64,000 nucleotides of DNA from assembly GCA_033782935.1 (NCBI GenBank), contig JAWQEG010000411.1:1857501-1921500 (forward strand), given 5' to 3'. Source of the stretch: Petrolisthes cinctipes. Its lineage: Eukaryota > Arthropoda > Malacostraca > Decapoda > Porcellanidae. Every line of letters starts with the position of its first letter. Position 1 is the first letter of the stretch. Both the position numbers and the translations under genes were made by a program. This document shows positions 28,201-39,006 of the stretch, one piece after another. The notes under the pieces are model-generated. The model saw only the letters and a list, made by a program, of their open reading frames with translations, had not been told where the DNA came from and did no database searches.

Positions 28201-29334
28201 CTGTATTTTGAAAATACTCTAACACGGAGTAGGCATGTACAGATACCTTCTGGGACCTCTAAATATTGAATTTTCGGGTGTTTTGGGACTGAATTTGAGA
28301 TATCGATTTTTTGGCACCTAAAATGTCGATTTTTAGCATGTTTTTAGCCTATATTTTGAAAATATTCTAGCACTGTGTAGGCATGTACAGATTGCTTATG
28401 GGACCCCAAAATATTGAATTTTCGGGTGTTTTGAGCCTGAATTCGAGATATAAACGGGTACAGAAGATACATGCACATATTGACTTTGGGCACCAAAAAT
28501 ATCGATTTTCAGCATGTTTTGGGCCTGAATTTTGAAAATACTCTAACACGGAGTAGGCATGTACAGATCGCTTCTGGGACCCCTAAATATCGAATTTTCG
28601 GGTGTTTAGGGCCAGAATTTGAGATATAAACGGGTACAGAAGATGCATGCACATATCGACTTTTGGGCACCTAAAAGATCGATTTTCAGTATGTTTTTGG
28701 CCTGTATTTTGAAAATACTCTAACACGGAGTAGGCATGTACAGATACCTTCTAGGACCTCTAAATATCGAATTTTCGGGTGTTTTGGGACTGAATTTGAG
28801 ATATCGATTTTTTGGCACCTAAAATGTCGATTTTTAGCATGTTTTTAGCCTATATTTTGAAAATATTCTAGCACTGTGTAGGCATGTACAGATTGCTTAT
28901 GGGACCACAAAATATTGAATTTTCGGGTGTTTTGATCCTGAATTTGAGATATAAACGGGTACAGAAGATACATGCACATATTGACTTTGGGCATCTAAAA
29001 TATCGATTTTCAGCATGTTTTGAGCCTGTATTTTGAAAATACTCTAACACTGAGTAGGCATGTACAGATTGCTTCTGGAACCCCAAAATATTGAATTTTC
29101 GGGTGTTTTGAGCCTGAATTTGAGATATAAACGGGTACTGAAGATGCATGCACATATCGACTTTTGTGCACCTAAAAGATCGATTTTCAGTATGTTTTGA
29201 GCATGTATTTTGAAAATACTCTAACACGGAGTAGGCATGTACAGATCGCTTCTGGGACCCCTAAATATCGAATTTTCGGGTGTTTTGGGACTGAATTTGA
29301 GATATCGACTTTTTGGCACCTAAAAGATCGATTT
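22226..29334. repeat. Array of 1.8-2.2 kb units marked by GAATTC
   Basis: Related units begin near 22226, 24369, 26215 and 28367 (spacings 2143, 1846 and 2152). Each has a monomer with gaattcgag (22322, 24465, 26311, 28439), followed by cttctaggacctc short monomers and then an a1 copy with cttatgggaccac. Unit lengths differ through the presence or absence of whole monomers and b2/c2 fusions. The shared error tgtagagattgc at 22268 and 26257 links units 1 and 3 more closely than unit 2, which reads tgtacagattgc. Confidence 0.78.
28141..28160. other. First instance of the 15-bp deletion in a b monomer
   Basis: gggtacatatcgac replaces the usual form with agaagatgcatgcac between gggtac and atatcgac. 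It is seen in b2 context near 28150, 33441 and 36590, and in b1 context near 40788, 44417, 48020 and 57640. Confidence 0.85.
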
Positions 29335-32300
29335 TTAGCATGTTTTTAGCCTATATTTTGAAAATATTCTAGCACTGTACAGATTGCTTCTGGGACCCCA
29401 AAATATTGAATTTTCGGGTGTTTTGAGCCTGAATTCGAGATATAAACGGGTACAGAAGATACATGCACATATTGACTTTGGGCACCAAAAATATCGATTT
29501 TCAGCATGTTTTGGGCCTGAATTTTGAAAATACTCTAACACGGAGTAGGCATGTACAGATACCTTCTAGGACCTCTAAATATCGAATTTTCGGGTGTTTT
29601 GGGACTGAATTTGATATATCGATTTTTTGGCACCTAAAATGTCGATTTTTAGCATGTTTTTAGCCTATATTTTGAAAATCTTCTAGCACTGTGTAGGCAT
29701 GTACAGATTGCTTATGGGACCACAAAATATTGAATTTTCGGGTGTTTTGATCCTGAATTTGAGATATAAACGGGTACAGAAGATACATGCACATATTGAC
29801 TTTGGGCATCTAAAATATCGATTTTCAGCATGTTTTGGGCCTGTATTTTGAAAATACTCTAACACTGAGTAGGCATGTACAGATTGCTTCTGAAACCCCA
29901 AAATATTGAATTTTCGGGTGTTTTGAGCCTGAATTTGAGATATAAACGGGTACTGAAGATGCATGCACATATCGACTTTTGTGCACCTAAAAGATCGATT
30001 TTCAGTATGTTTTGAGCATGTATTTTGAAAATACTCTAACACGGAGTAGGCATGTACAGATCGCTTCTGGGACCCCTAAATATCGAATTTTCGGGTGTTT
30101 TGGGACTGAATTTGAGATATCGACTTTTTGGCACCTAAAAGATCGATTTTTATCATGTTTTTAGCCTATATTTTGAAAATATTCTAGCACTGAGTAGGCA
30201 TATACAGATTGCTTCTGGGACCCCAAAATATTGAATTTTCGGGTGTTTTGAGCCTGAATTTGAGATATAAATGGGTACAGAAGATACATGCACATATTGA
30301 CTTTGGGCACCAAAAATATCGATTTTCAGCATGTTTTGGGCCTGAATTTTGAAAATACTCTAACACGGAGTAGGCATGTACAGATCGCTTCTGGGACCCC
30401 AAAATATCGAATTTTCGGGTGTTTAGGGCCAGAATTTGAGATATAAACGGGTACAGAAGATGCATGCACATATCGACTTTTGGGCACCTAAAAGATCGAT
30501 TTTCAGTATGTTTTTGGCCTGTATTTTGAAAATACTCTAACACGGAGTAGGCATGTACAGATACCTTCTGGGACCTCTAAATATTGAATTTTCGGGTGTT
30601 TTGGGACTGAATTTGAGATATCGATTTTTTGGCACCTAAAATGTCGATTTTTAGCATGTTTTTAGCCTATATTTTGAAAATATTCTAGCACTGTGTAGGC
30701 TTGTACAGATTGCTTCTGGGACCCCAAAATATTGAATTTTCGGGTGTTTTGAGCCTGAATTTGAGATATAAACGGGTACAGAAGATACATGCACATATTG
30801 ACTTTGGGCATCTAAAATATCGATTTTCAGCATGTTTTGGGCCTGTATTTTGAAAATACTCTAACACTGAGTAGGCATGTACAGATTGCTTCTGGGACCC
30901 CAAAATATTGAATTTTCGGGTGTTTTGAGCCTGAATTTGAGATATAAACAGGTACTGAAGATACATGCACATATCGACTTTTGTGCACCTAAAAGATCGA
31001 TTTTCAGTATGTTTTGAGCATGTATTTTGAAAATACTCTAACACGGAGTAGGCATGTACAGATCGCTTCTGGGACCCCTAAATATCGAATTTTCGGGTGT
31101 TTTGGGACTGAATTTGAGATATAGACTTTTTGGCACCTAAAAGATCGATTTTTAGCATGTTTTTAGCCTATATTTTGAAAATATTCTAGCTCTGAGTAGG
31201 CATGTACAGATTGCTTCTGGGACCCCAAAATATTGAATTTTCGGGTGTTTTGAGCCGGAATTTGTGATATAAACGGGTACAGAAGATACATGCACATATT
31301 GACTTTGGGCACCAAAAATATCGATTTTCAGCATGTTTTGGGCCTGAATTTTGAAAATACTCTAACACGGAGTAGGCATGTACAGATCGCTTCTGGGACC
31401 CCAAAATATCGAATTTTCGGGTGTTTAGGGCCAGAATTTGAGATATAAACGGGTACAGAAGATGCATGCACATATCGACTTTTGGGCACCTAAAAGATCG
31501 ATTTTCAGTATGTTTTTGGCCTATATTTTGAAAATATTCTAGCACTGTGTAGGCATGTACAGATTGCTTCTGGGACCCCAAAATATTGAATTTTCGGTTG
31601 TTTTGATCCTGAATTTGTGATATAAACGGGTACAGAAGATACATGCACATATCGACTTTTGTGCACCTAAAAGATCGATTTTCAGTATGTTTTGAGCATT
31701 TATATTGAAAATACTCTAAAACGGAGTAGGCATGTACAGATCGCTTCTGGGACCCCTAAATATCGAATTTTCGGGTGTTTTGGGACTGAATTTGAGATAT
31801 CGACTTTTTGGCACCTAAAAGATCGATTTTTAGCATGTTTTTAGCCTATATTTTGAAAAAATTCTAGCACTGTACAGATTGCTTCTGGGACCCCAAAATA
31901 TTGAATTTTCGGGTGTTTTGAGCCTGAATTTGAGATATAAATGGGTACAGAAGATACATGCACATATTGACTTTGGGCACAAAAAATATCGATTTTCAGC
32001 ATGTTTTGGGCCTGAATTTTGAAAATACTCTTACACGGAGTAGGCATGTACAGATCGCTTCTGGGACCCCTTAATATCGAATTTTCGGGTGTTTAGGGCC
32101 AGAATTTGAGATATAAACGGGTACAGAAGATGCATGCACATATCGACTTTTGGGCACCTAAAAGATCTATTTTCAGTATGTTTTTGGCCTGTATTTTGAA
32201 AATACTCTAACACGGAGTAGGCATGTACAGATACCTTCTGGGACCTCTAAATATCGAATTTTCGGGTGTTTTGGGACTGAATTTGAGATATCGATTTTTT

Positions 32301-33123
32301 GGCACCTAAAATGTCGATTTTTAGCATGTTTTTAGCCTATATTTTGAAAATATTCTAGCACTGTGTAGGCATGTACAGATTGCTTCTGGGACCCCAAAAT
32401 ATTGAATTTTCGGGTGTTTTGAGCCTGAATTTGAGATATAAACGGGCACAGAAGATACATGCACATATTGACTTTGGGCATCTAAAATATCGATTTTCAG
32501 CATGTTTTGGGCCTGTATATTGAAAATACTCTAACACTGAGTAGGCATGTACAGATTGCTTCTGGGACCCCAAAATATTGATTTTTCGGGTGTTTTGAGC
32601 CTGAATTTGAGATATAAACGGGTACTGAAGATGCATGCACATATCGACTTTTGTGCACCAAAAAGATCGATTTTCAGTATGTTTTGAGTATGTATTTTGA
32701 AAATACTCTAAAATGGAGTAGGCATGTACAGATCGCTTCTGGGACCCCTAAATATCGAATTTTCGGGTGTTTTGGGACTGAATTTGAGATATCGACTTTT
32801 TGGCACCTAAAAGATCGATTTTTAGCATATTTTTAGCCTATATTTTGAAAATATTCTAGCACTGAGTAGGCATGTACAGATCGCTTCTGGGACCCCAAAA
32901 TATCGAATTTTCGGGTGTTTAGGGCCAGAATTTGAGATATAAACGGGTACAGAAGATGCATGCACATATCGACTTTTGGGCACCTAAAAGATCGATTTTC
33001 AGTATGTTTTTGGCCTATATTTTGAAAATATTCTAGCACTGTGTAGGCATGTACAGATTGCTTCTGGGACCCCAAAATATTGAATTTTCGGGTGTTTTGA
33101 TCCTGAATTTGAGATATAAACGG
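29335..33123. repeat. Rearranged trimers and dimers
   Basis: Begins with a shortened unit (28868 to 29683 is 815 bp), then a standard hexamer-like stretch from about 29683 to 31151. Fused b2/c2 monomers occur near 31511 and 33001, with 10-bp deletions near 29377 and 31871. No unique DNA is seen; every 300-bp stretch aligns to the monomer family. Confidence 0.75.
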
Positions 33124-34400
33124 GTACAGAAGATACATGCACATATCGACTTTTGTGCACCTAAAAGATCGATTTTTAGTATGTTTTGAGCATGTATTTT
33201 GAAAATACTCTAAAACGGAGTAGGCATGTACAGATCGCTTCTGGGACCCCTAAATATTGAATTTTCGGGTGTTTTGGGACTGAATTTGAGATATCGACTT
33301 TTTGGCACCTAAAAGATCGATTTTTAGCATGTTTTTAGCCTATATTTTGAAAAAATTCTAGCACTGTACAGATCGCTTCTGGGACCCCTAAATATCGAAT
33401 TTTCGGGTGTTTAGGGCCAGAATTTGAGATATAAACGGGTACATATCGACTTTTGGGCACCTAAAAGATCGATTTTCAGTATGTTTTTGGCCTGTATTTT
33501 GAAAATACTCTAACACGGAGTAGGCATGTACAGATACCTTCTAGGACCTCTAAATATCGAATTTTCGGGTGTTTTGGGACTGAATTTGAGATATCGATTT
33601 TTTGGCACCTAAAATGTCGATTTTTAGCATGTTTTTAGCCTATATTTTGAAAATATTCTAGCACTGTGTAGGCATGTACAGATTGCTTCTGGGACCCCAA
33701 AATATTGAATTTTCGGGTGTTTTGAGCCTGAATTTGAGATATAAACGGGTACAGAAGATACATGCACATATTGACTTTGGGCACCAAAAATATCGATTTT
33801 CAGCATGTTTTGGGCCTGAATTTTGAAAATACTCTAACACGGAGTAGGCATGTACAGATCGCTTCTGGGACCCCTTAATATCGAATTTTCGGGTGTTTAG
33901 GGCCAGAATTTGAGATATAAACGGGTACAGAAGATGCATGCACATATCGACTTTTGGGCACCTAAAAGATCGATTTTCAGTATGTTTTTGGCCTATAATT
34001 TGAAAATATTCTAGCACTGTGTAGGCATGTACAGATTGCTTCTGGGACCCCAAAATATTGAATTTTCGGGTGTTTTGGGACTGAATTTGAGATATCGATT
34101 TTTTGGCACCTAAAATGTCGATTTTTAGCATGTTTTTAGCCTATATTTTGAAAATATTTTAGTACTGTGTAGGCATGTACAGATTGCTTCTGGGACCCCA
34201 AAATATTGAATTTTCGGGTGTTTTGAGCCTGAATTTGAGATATAAACGGGTACAGAAGATACATGCACATATTGACTTTGGGCATCTAAAATATCGATTT
34301 TCAGCATGTTTTGGGCCTGTATTTTGAAAATACTCTAACACTGAGTAGGCATGTACAGATTGCTTCTGGGACCCCAAAATATTGAATTTTCGGGTGTTTT
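33124..34400. repeat. 1.28-kb segment, copy 1 of a pair offset by 3148 bp
   Basis: Shares a specific combination with 36272-37548: ttgaaaaaattctag before a 10-bp deletion (33366), a 15-bp deletion in the next b2 monomer (about 33441), the state gacccctta (about 33874), ctataatttg (about 33994) and tattttagtactg (about 34156). The combination of five private changes makes a single duplication event the simplest reading. Confidence 0.83.
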
Positions 34401-36271
34401 GAGCCTGAATTTGAGATATAAACAGGTACTGAAGATACATGCACATATCGACTTTTGTGCACCTAAAAGATCGATTTTCAGTATGTTTTGAGCATGTATT
34501 TTGAAAATACTCTAACACGGAGTAGGCATGTACAGATCGCTTCTGCGACCCCTAAATATCGAATTTTCGGGTGTTTTGGGACTGAATTTGAGATATCGAC
34601 TTTTTGGCACCTAAAAGATCGATTTTTAGCATGTTTTTAGCCCATATTTTTAAAATATTCTAGCACTGAGTAGGCATGTACAGATTGCTTCTGGGACCCC
34701 AAAATATTGAATTTTCGGGTGTTTTGAGCCTGAATTTGAGATATAAACGGGTACAGAAGATACATGCACATATTGACTTTGGGCACCAAAAATATCGATT
34801 TTCAGCATGTTTTGGGCCTGAATTTTGAAAATACTCTAACACGGAGTAGGCATGTACATATTGCTTCTGGGACCCCAAAATATCGAATTTTCGGGTGTTT
34901 AGGGCCAGAATTTGAGATATAAACGGGTACAGAAGATGCATGCACATATCGACTTTTGGGCACCTAAAAGATCGATTTTCAGTATGTTTTTGGCCTATAT
35001 TTTGAAAATATTCTAGCACTGAGTAGGCATGTACAGATTGCTTCTGGGACCCCAAAATATTGAATTTTCGGGTGTTTTGATCCTGAATTTGAGATATAAA
35101 CGGGTACAGAAGATACATGCACATATTGACTTTGGGCACCAAAAATATCGATTTTCAGCATGTTTTGGGCCTGAATTTTGAAAATACTCTAACACGGAGT
35201 AGGCATGTACATATTGCTTCTGGGACCCCAAAATATCGAATTTTCGGGTGTTTAGGGCCAGAATTTGAGATATAAACGGGTACAGAAGATGCATGCACAT
35301 ATCGACTTTTGGGCACCTAAAAGATCGATTTTCAGTATGTTTTTGGCCTATATTTTGAAAATATTCTAGCACTGTGTAGGCATGTACAGATTGCTTCTGG
35401 GACCCCAAAACATTGAATTTTCGGGTGTTTTGATCCTGAATTTGAGATATAAACGGGCACAGAAGATACATGCACATATTGACTTTGGGCATCTAAAATA
35501 TCGATTTTCAGCATGTTTTGGGCCTGTATATTGAAAATACTCTAAAACGGAGTAGGCATGTACAGATCGCTTCTGGGACCCCTAAATATCGAATTTTCGG
35601 GTGTTTTGGGACTGAATTTGAGATATCGACTTTTTGGCACCTAAAAGATCGATTTTTAGCATGTTTTTAGCCTATATTTTGAAAATATTCTAGCACTGTA
35701 CAGATTGCTTCTGGGACCCCAAAATATTGAATTTTCGGGTGTTTTGAGCCTGAATTCGAGATATAAACGGGTACAGAAGATACATGCACATATTGACTTT
35801 GGGCACCAAAAATATCGATTTTCAGCATGTTTTGGGCCTGAATTTTGAAGATACTCTAACACGGAGTAGGCATGTACAGATCGCTTCTGGGACCCCTAAA
35901 TATCGAATTTTCGGGTGTTTAGGGCCAGAATTTGAGATATAAACGGGTACAGAAGATGCATGCACATATCGACTTTTGGGCACCTAAAAGATCGATTTTC
36001 AGTATGTTTTTGGCCTGTATTTTGAAAATACTCTAACACGGAGTAGGCATGTACAGATACCTTCTAGGACCTCTAAATATCGAATTTTCGGGTGTTTTGG
36101 GACTGAATTTGAGATATCGATTTTTTGGCACCTAAAATGTCGATTTTTAGCATGTTTTTAGCCTATATTTTGAAAATATTCTAGCACTGTGTAGGCATGT
36201 ACAGATTGCTTATGGGACCACAAAATATTGAATTTTCGGGTGTTTTGATCCTGAATTTGGGATATAAACGG
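34401..36271. repeat. Dimer duplication and GAATTC unit
   Basis: Holds two consecutive 353-bp dimers (a2 plus a b2/c2 fusion), at about 34660-35012 and 35013-35365. Both carry the rare state tgtacatattgc (34855 and 35208), which marks a recent 353-bp tandem duplication. It is followed by a unit with GAATTC at 35752 and gaagatactct near 35847. Confidence 0.8.
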
Positions 36272-37548
36272 GTACAGAAGATACATGCACATATCGACTT
36301 TTGTGCACCTAAAAGATCGATTTTTAGTATGTTTTGAGCATGTATTTTGAAAATACTCTAAAACGGAGTAGGCATGTACAGATCGCTTCTGGGACCCCTA
36401 AATATCGAATTTTCGGGTGTTTTGGGACTGAATTTGAGATATCGACTTTTTGGCACCTAAAAGATCGATTTTTAGCATGTTTTTAGCCTATATTTTGAAA
36501 AAATTCTAGCACTGTACAGATCGCTTCTGGGACCCCTAAATATCGAATTTTCGGGTGTTTAGGGCCAGAATTTGAGATATAAACGGGTACATATCGACTT
36601 TTGGGCACCTAAAAGATCGATTTTCAGTATGTTTTTGGCCTGTATTTTGAAAATACTCTAACACGGAGTAGGCATGTACAGATACCTTCTAGGACCTCTA
36701 AATATCGAATTTTCGGGTGTTTTGGGACTGAATTTGAGATATCGATTTTTTGGCACCTAAAATGTCGATTTTTAGCATGTTTTTAGCCTATATTTTGAAA
36801 ATATTCTAGCACTGTGTAGGCATGTACAGATTGCTTCTGGGACCCCAAAATATTGAATTTTCGGGTGTTTTGAGCCTGAATTTGAGATATAAACGGGTAC
36901 AGAAGATACATGCACATATTGACTTTGGGCACCAAAAATATCGATTTTCAGCATGTTTTGGGCCTGAATTTTGAAAATACTCTAACACGGAGTAGGCATG
37001 TACAGATCGCTTCTGGGACCCCTTAATATCGAATTTTCGGGTGTTTAGGGCCAGAATTTGAGATATAAACGGGTACAGAAGATGCATGCACATATCGACT
37101 TTTGGGCACCTAAAAGATCGATTTTCAGTATGTTTTTGGCCTATAATTTGAAAATATTCTAGCACTGTGTAGGCATGTACAGATTGCTTCTGGGACCCCA
37201 AAATATTGAATTTTCGGGTGTTTTGGGACTGAATTTGAGATATCGATTTTTTGGCACCTAAAATGTCGATTTTTAGCATGTTTTTAGCCTATATTTTGAA
37301 AATATTTTAGTACTGTGTAGGCATGTACAGATTGCTTCTGGGACCCCAAAATATTGAATTTTCGGGTGTTTTGAGCCTGAATTTGAGATATAAACGGGTA
37401 CAGAAGATACATGCACATATTGACTTTGGGCATCTAAAATATCGATTTTCAGCATGTTTTGGGCCTGTATTTTGAAAATACTCTAACACTGAGTAGGCAT
37501 GTACAGATTGCTTCTGGGACCCCAAAATATTGAATTTTCGGGTGTTTT
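36272..37548. repeat. 1.28-kb segment, copy 2 (offset 3148 bp)
   Basis: Carries the same five private changes as 33124-34400, at about 36502, 36589, 37022, 37142 and 37304. Flanks differ: the left side is an a1 monomer with cttatgggaccac, and the right side enters a GAATTC monomer (37555). Confidence 0.83.
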
Positions 37549-38004
37549 GAGCCTGAATTCGAGATATAAACGGGTACAGAAGATACATGCACATATTGAC
37601 TTTGGGCACCAAAAATATCGATTTTCAGCATGTTTTGGGCCTGAATTTTGAAGATACTCTAACACGGAGTAGGCATGTACAGATCGCTTCTGGGACCCCT
37701 AAATATCGAAGTTTCGGGTGTTTAGGGCCAGAATTTGAGATATAAACGGGTACAGAAGATGCATGCACATATCAACTTTTGGGCACCTAAAAGATCGATT
37801 TTCAGTATGTTTTTGGCCTGTATTTTGAAAATACTCTAACACGGAGTAGGCATGTACAGATACCTTCTAGGACCTCTAAATATCGAATTTTCGGGTGTTT
37901 TGGGACTGAATTTGAGATATCGATTTTTTGGCACCTAAAATGTCGATTTTTAGCATGTTTTTAGCCTATATTTTGAAAATATTCTAGCACTGTGTAGGCA
38001 TGTA
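37549..38004. repeat. GAATTC-type monomers leading into the reference hexamer
   Basis: The rest of a GAATTC a2 monomer, a b2-like monomer (with cgaagtttcggg near 37708) and a c2 monomer with cttctaggacctc. From about 37984 the sequence matches 52833 onward at offset 14849. Confidence 0.75.
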
Positions 38005-38180
38005 CAGATTGCTTATGGGACCACAAAATATTGAATTTTCGGGTGTTTTGATCCTGAATTTGAGATATAAACGGGTACAGAAGATACATGCACATATTGA
38101 CTTTGGGCATCTAAAATATCGATTTTCAGCATGTTTTGGGCCTGTATTTTGAAAATACTCTAACACTGAGTAGGCATGTA
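38005..38180. repeat. Monomer type a1 (176 bp)
   Basis: First long monomer of trimer 1. Diagnostic states are agattgc at the start, tattgaatttt, gatacatgcacatattgac, gggcatctaaaatatcg, and an end reading cactgagtag. It carries the dyad gtattttgaaaatac. This copy also has the local variants cttatgggaccac and tttgatcctg, shared with several copies between 22.7 and 38 kb and at 52.8 kb. Confidence 0.9.
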
Positions 38181-38357
38181 CAGATTGCTTCTGGAACCCC
38201 AAAATATTGAATTTTCGGGTGTTTTGAGCCTGAATTTGAGATATAAACGGGTACTGAAGATGCATGCACATATCGACTTTTGTGCACCTAAAAGATCGAT
38301 TTTCAGTATGTTTTGAGCATGTATTTTGAAAATACTCTAACACGGAGTAGGCATGTA
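38181..38357. repeat. Monomer type b1 (177 bp)
   Basis: Second long monomer of trimer 1. Diagnostic states are agattgc, tattgaatttt, ggtactgaagatgcatgc, cgacttttgtgcacc, aagatcgattttcag, gttttgagcatg, and an end reading cacggagtag. The gatgcatgcac block includes the 8-bp palindrome tgcatgca. This copy has the variant ctggaacccc, also seen at about 20640, 21140, 22960, 25100, 26950, 29070, 40730, 44360, 47960, 53040 and 57580. Confidence 0.9.
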
Positions 38358-38505
38358 CAGATCGCTTCTGGGACCCCTAAATATCGAATTTTCGGGTGTT
38401 TTGGGACTAAATTTGAGATATCGACTTTTTGGCACCTAAAAGATCGATTTTTAGCATGTTTTTAGCCTATATTTTGAAAATATTCTAGCACTGAGTAGGC
38501 ATATA
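38358..38505. repeat. Monomer type c1 (148 bp, short)
   Basis: Short third monomer of trimer 1. Diagnostic states are agatcgc, gacccctaaatatcg, gttttgggact, gagatatcgactttttgg, aagatcgatttttagcatg, gtttttagcctatattttg, and an end reading cactgagtag. It lacks the 29-bp segment that long b monomers carry between two ATAT tetranucleotides. Confidence 0.9.
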
Positions 38506-38681
38506 CAGATTGCTTCTGGGACCCCAAAATTTTGAATTTTCGGGTGTTTTGAGCCTGAATTTGAGATATAAATGGGTACAGAAGATACATGCATATATTG
38601 ACTTTGGGCACCAAAAATATCGATTTTCAGCATGTTTTGGGCCTGAATTTTGAAAATACTCTAACACGGAGTAGGCATGTA
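38506..38681. repeat. Monomer type a2 (176 bp)
   Basis: First long monomer of trimer 2. It matches a1 in agattgc, tattgaatttt and catattgac, but has gggcaccaaaaatatcg, gggcctgaattttg and an end reading cacggagtag. Its 15-bp dyad is shortened to 11 bp (attttgaaaat). This copy belongs to a sublineage with gcatatacag at its start and ataaatgggtac inside. Confidence 0.9.
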
Positions 38682-38858
38682 CAGATCGCTTCTGGGACCC
38701 CAAAATATCGAATTTTCGGGTGTTTAGGGCCAGAATTTGAGATATAAACGGGTACAGAAGATGCATGCACATATCGACTTTTGGGCACCTAAAAGATCGA
38801 TTTTCAGTATGTTTTTGGCCTGTATTTTGAAAATACTCTAACACGGAGTAGGCATGTA
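38682..38858. repeat. Monomer type b2 (177 bp)
   Basis: Second long monomer of trimer 2. Diagnostic states are agatcgc, aaaatatcgaatttt, gtttagggccagaatttg, gatgcatgcacatatcgac, ttttgggcacc, gtatgtttttggcctg and cacggagtag. It keeps CpG at sites where a1, a2 and b1 carry TpG at the start. Confidence 0.9.
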
Positions 38859-39006
38859 CAGATACCTTCTGGGACCTCTAAATATTGAATTTTCGGGTGT
38901 TTTGGGACTGAATTTGAGATATCGATTTTTTGGCACCTAAAATGTCGATTTTTAGCATGTTTTTAGCCTATATTTTGAAAATATTCTAGCACTGTGTAGG
39001 CATGTA
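38859..39006. repeat. Monomer type c2 (148 bp, short)
   Basis: Short third monomer of trimer 2. Diagnostic states are agataccttctggg, gacctctaaatat, gagatatcgattttttgg, cctaaaatgtcgattttta, gtttttagcctatattttg, and an end reading cactgtgtag. It has the same 29-bp internal deletion as c1, so the short form predates the split into two trimers or was spread by conversion. Confidence 0.9.

Larger units (their letters stand above)
38005..39006. repeat. Reference 1002-bp hexamer higher-order repeat unit (a1-b1-c1-a2-b2-c2)
   Basis: Successive cagat anchors lie at 38005, 38181, 38358, 38506, 38682, 38859 and 39007, giving monomers of 176, 177, 148, 176, 177 and 148 bp. The two 501-bp trimers share the long-long-short order but differ at fixed positions, so the true repeating unit is the hexamer. 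The next unit keeps the same spacing to 39684 (anchors 39007, 39183, 39360, 39508, 39684) and then skips the short monomer. I use this unit as the reference for naming monomers elsewhere. Most other units in the window are recognisable derivatives by deletion, fusion or reordering. Confidence 0.93.

Noticed and set aside
38005..39006. CENP-B box
   Set aside because: The half motif aaacgggt occurs in long monomers, but the TTCG half is missing at the required spacing. Only the GAATTC variant has TTCG upstream, nine bases from CGGG instead of seven. No full match seen.
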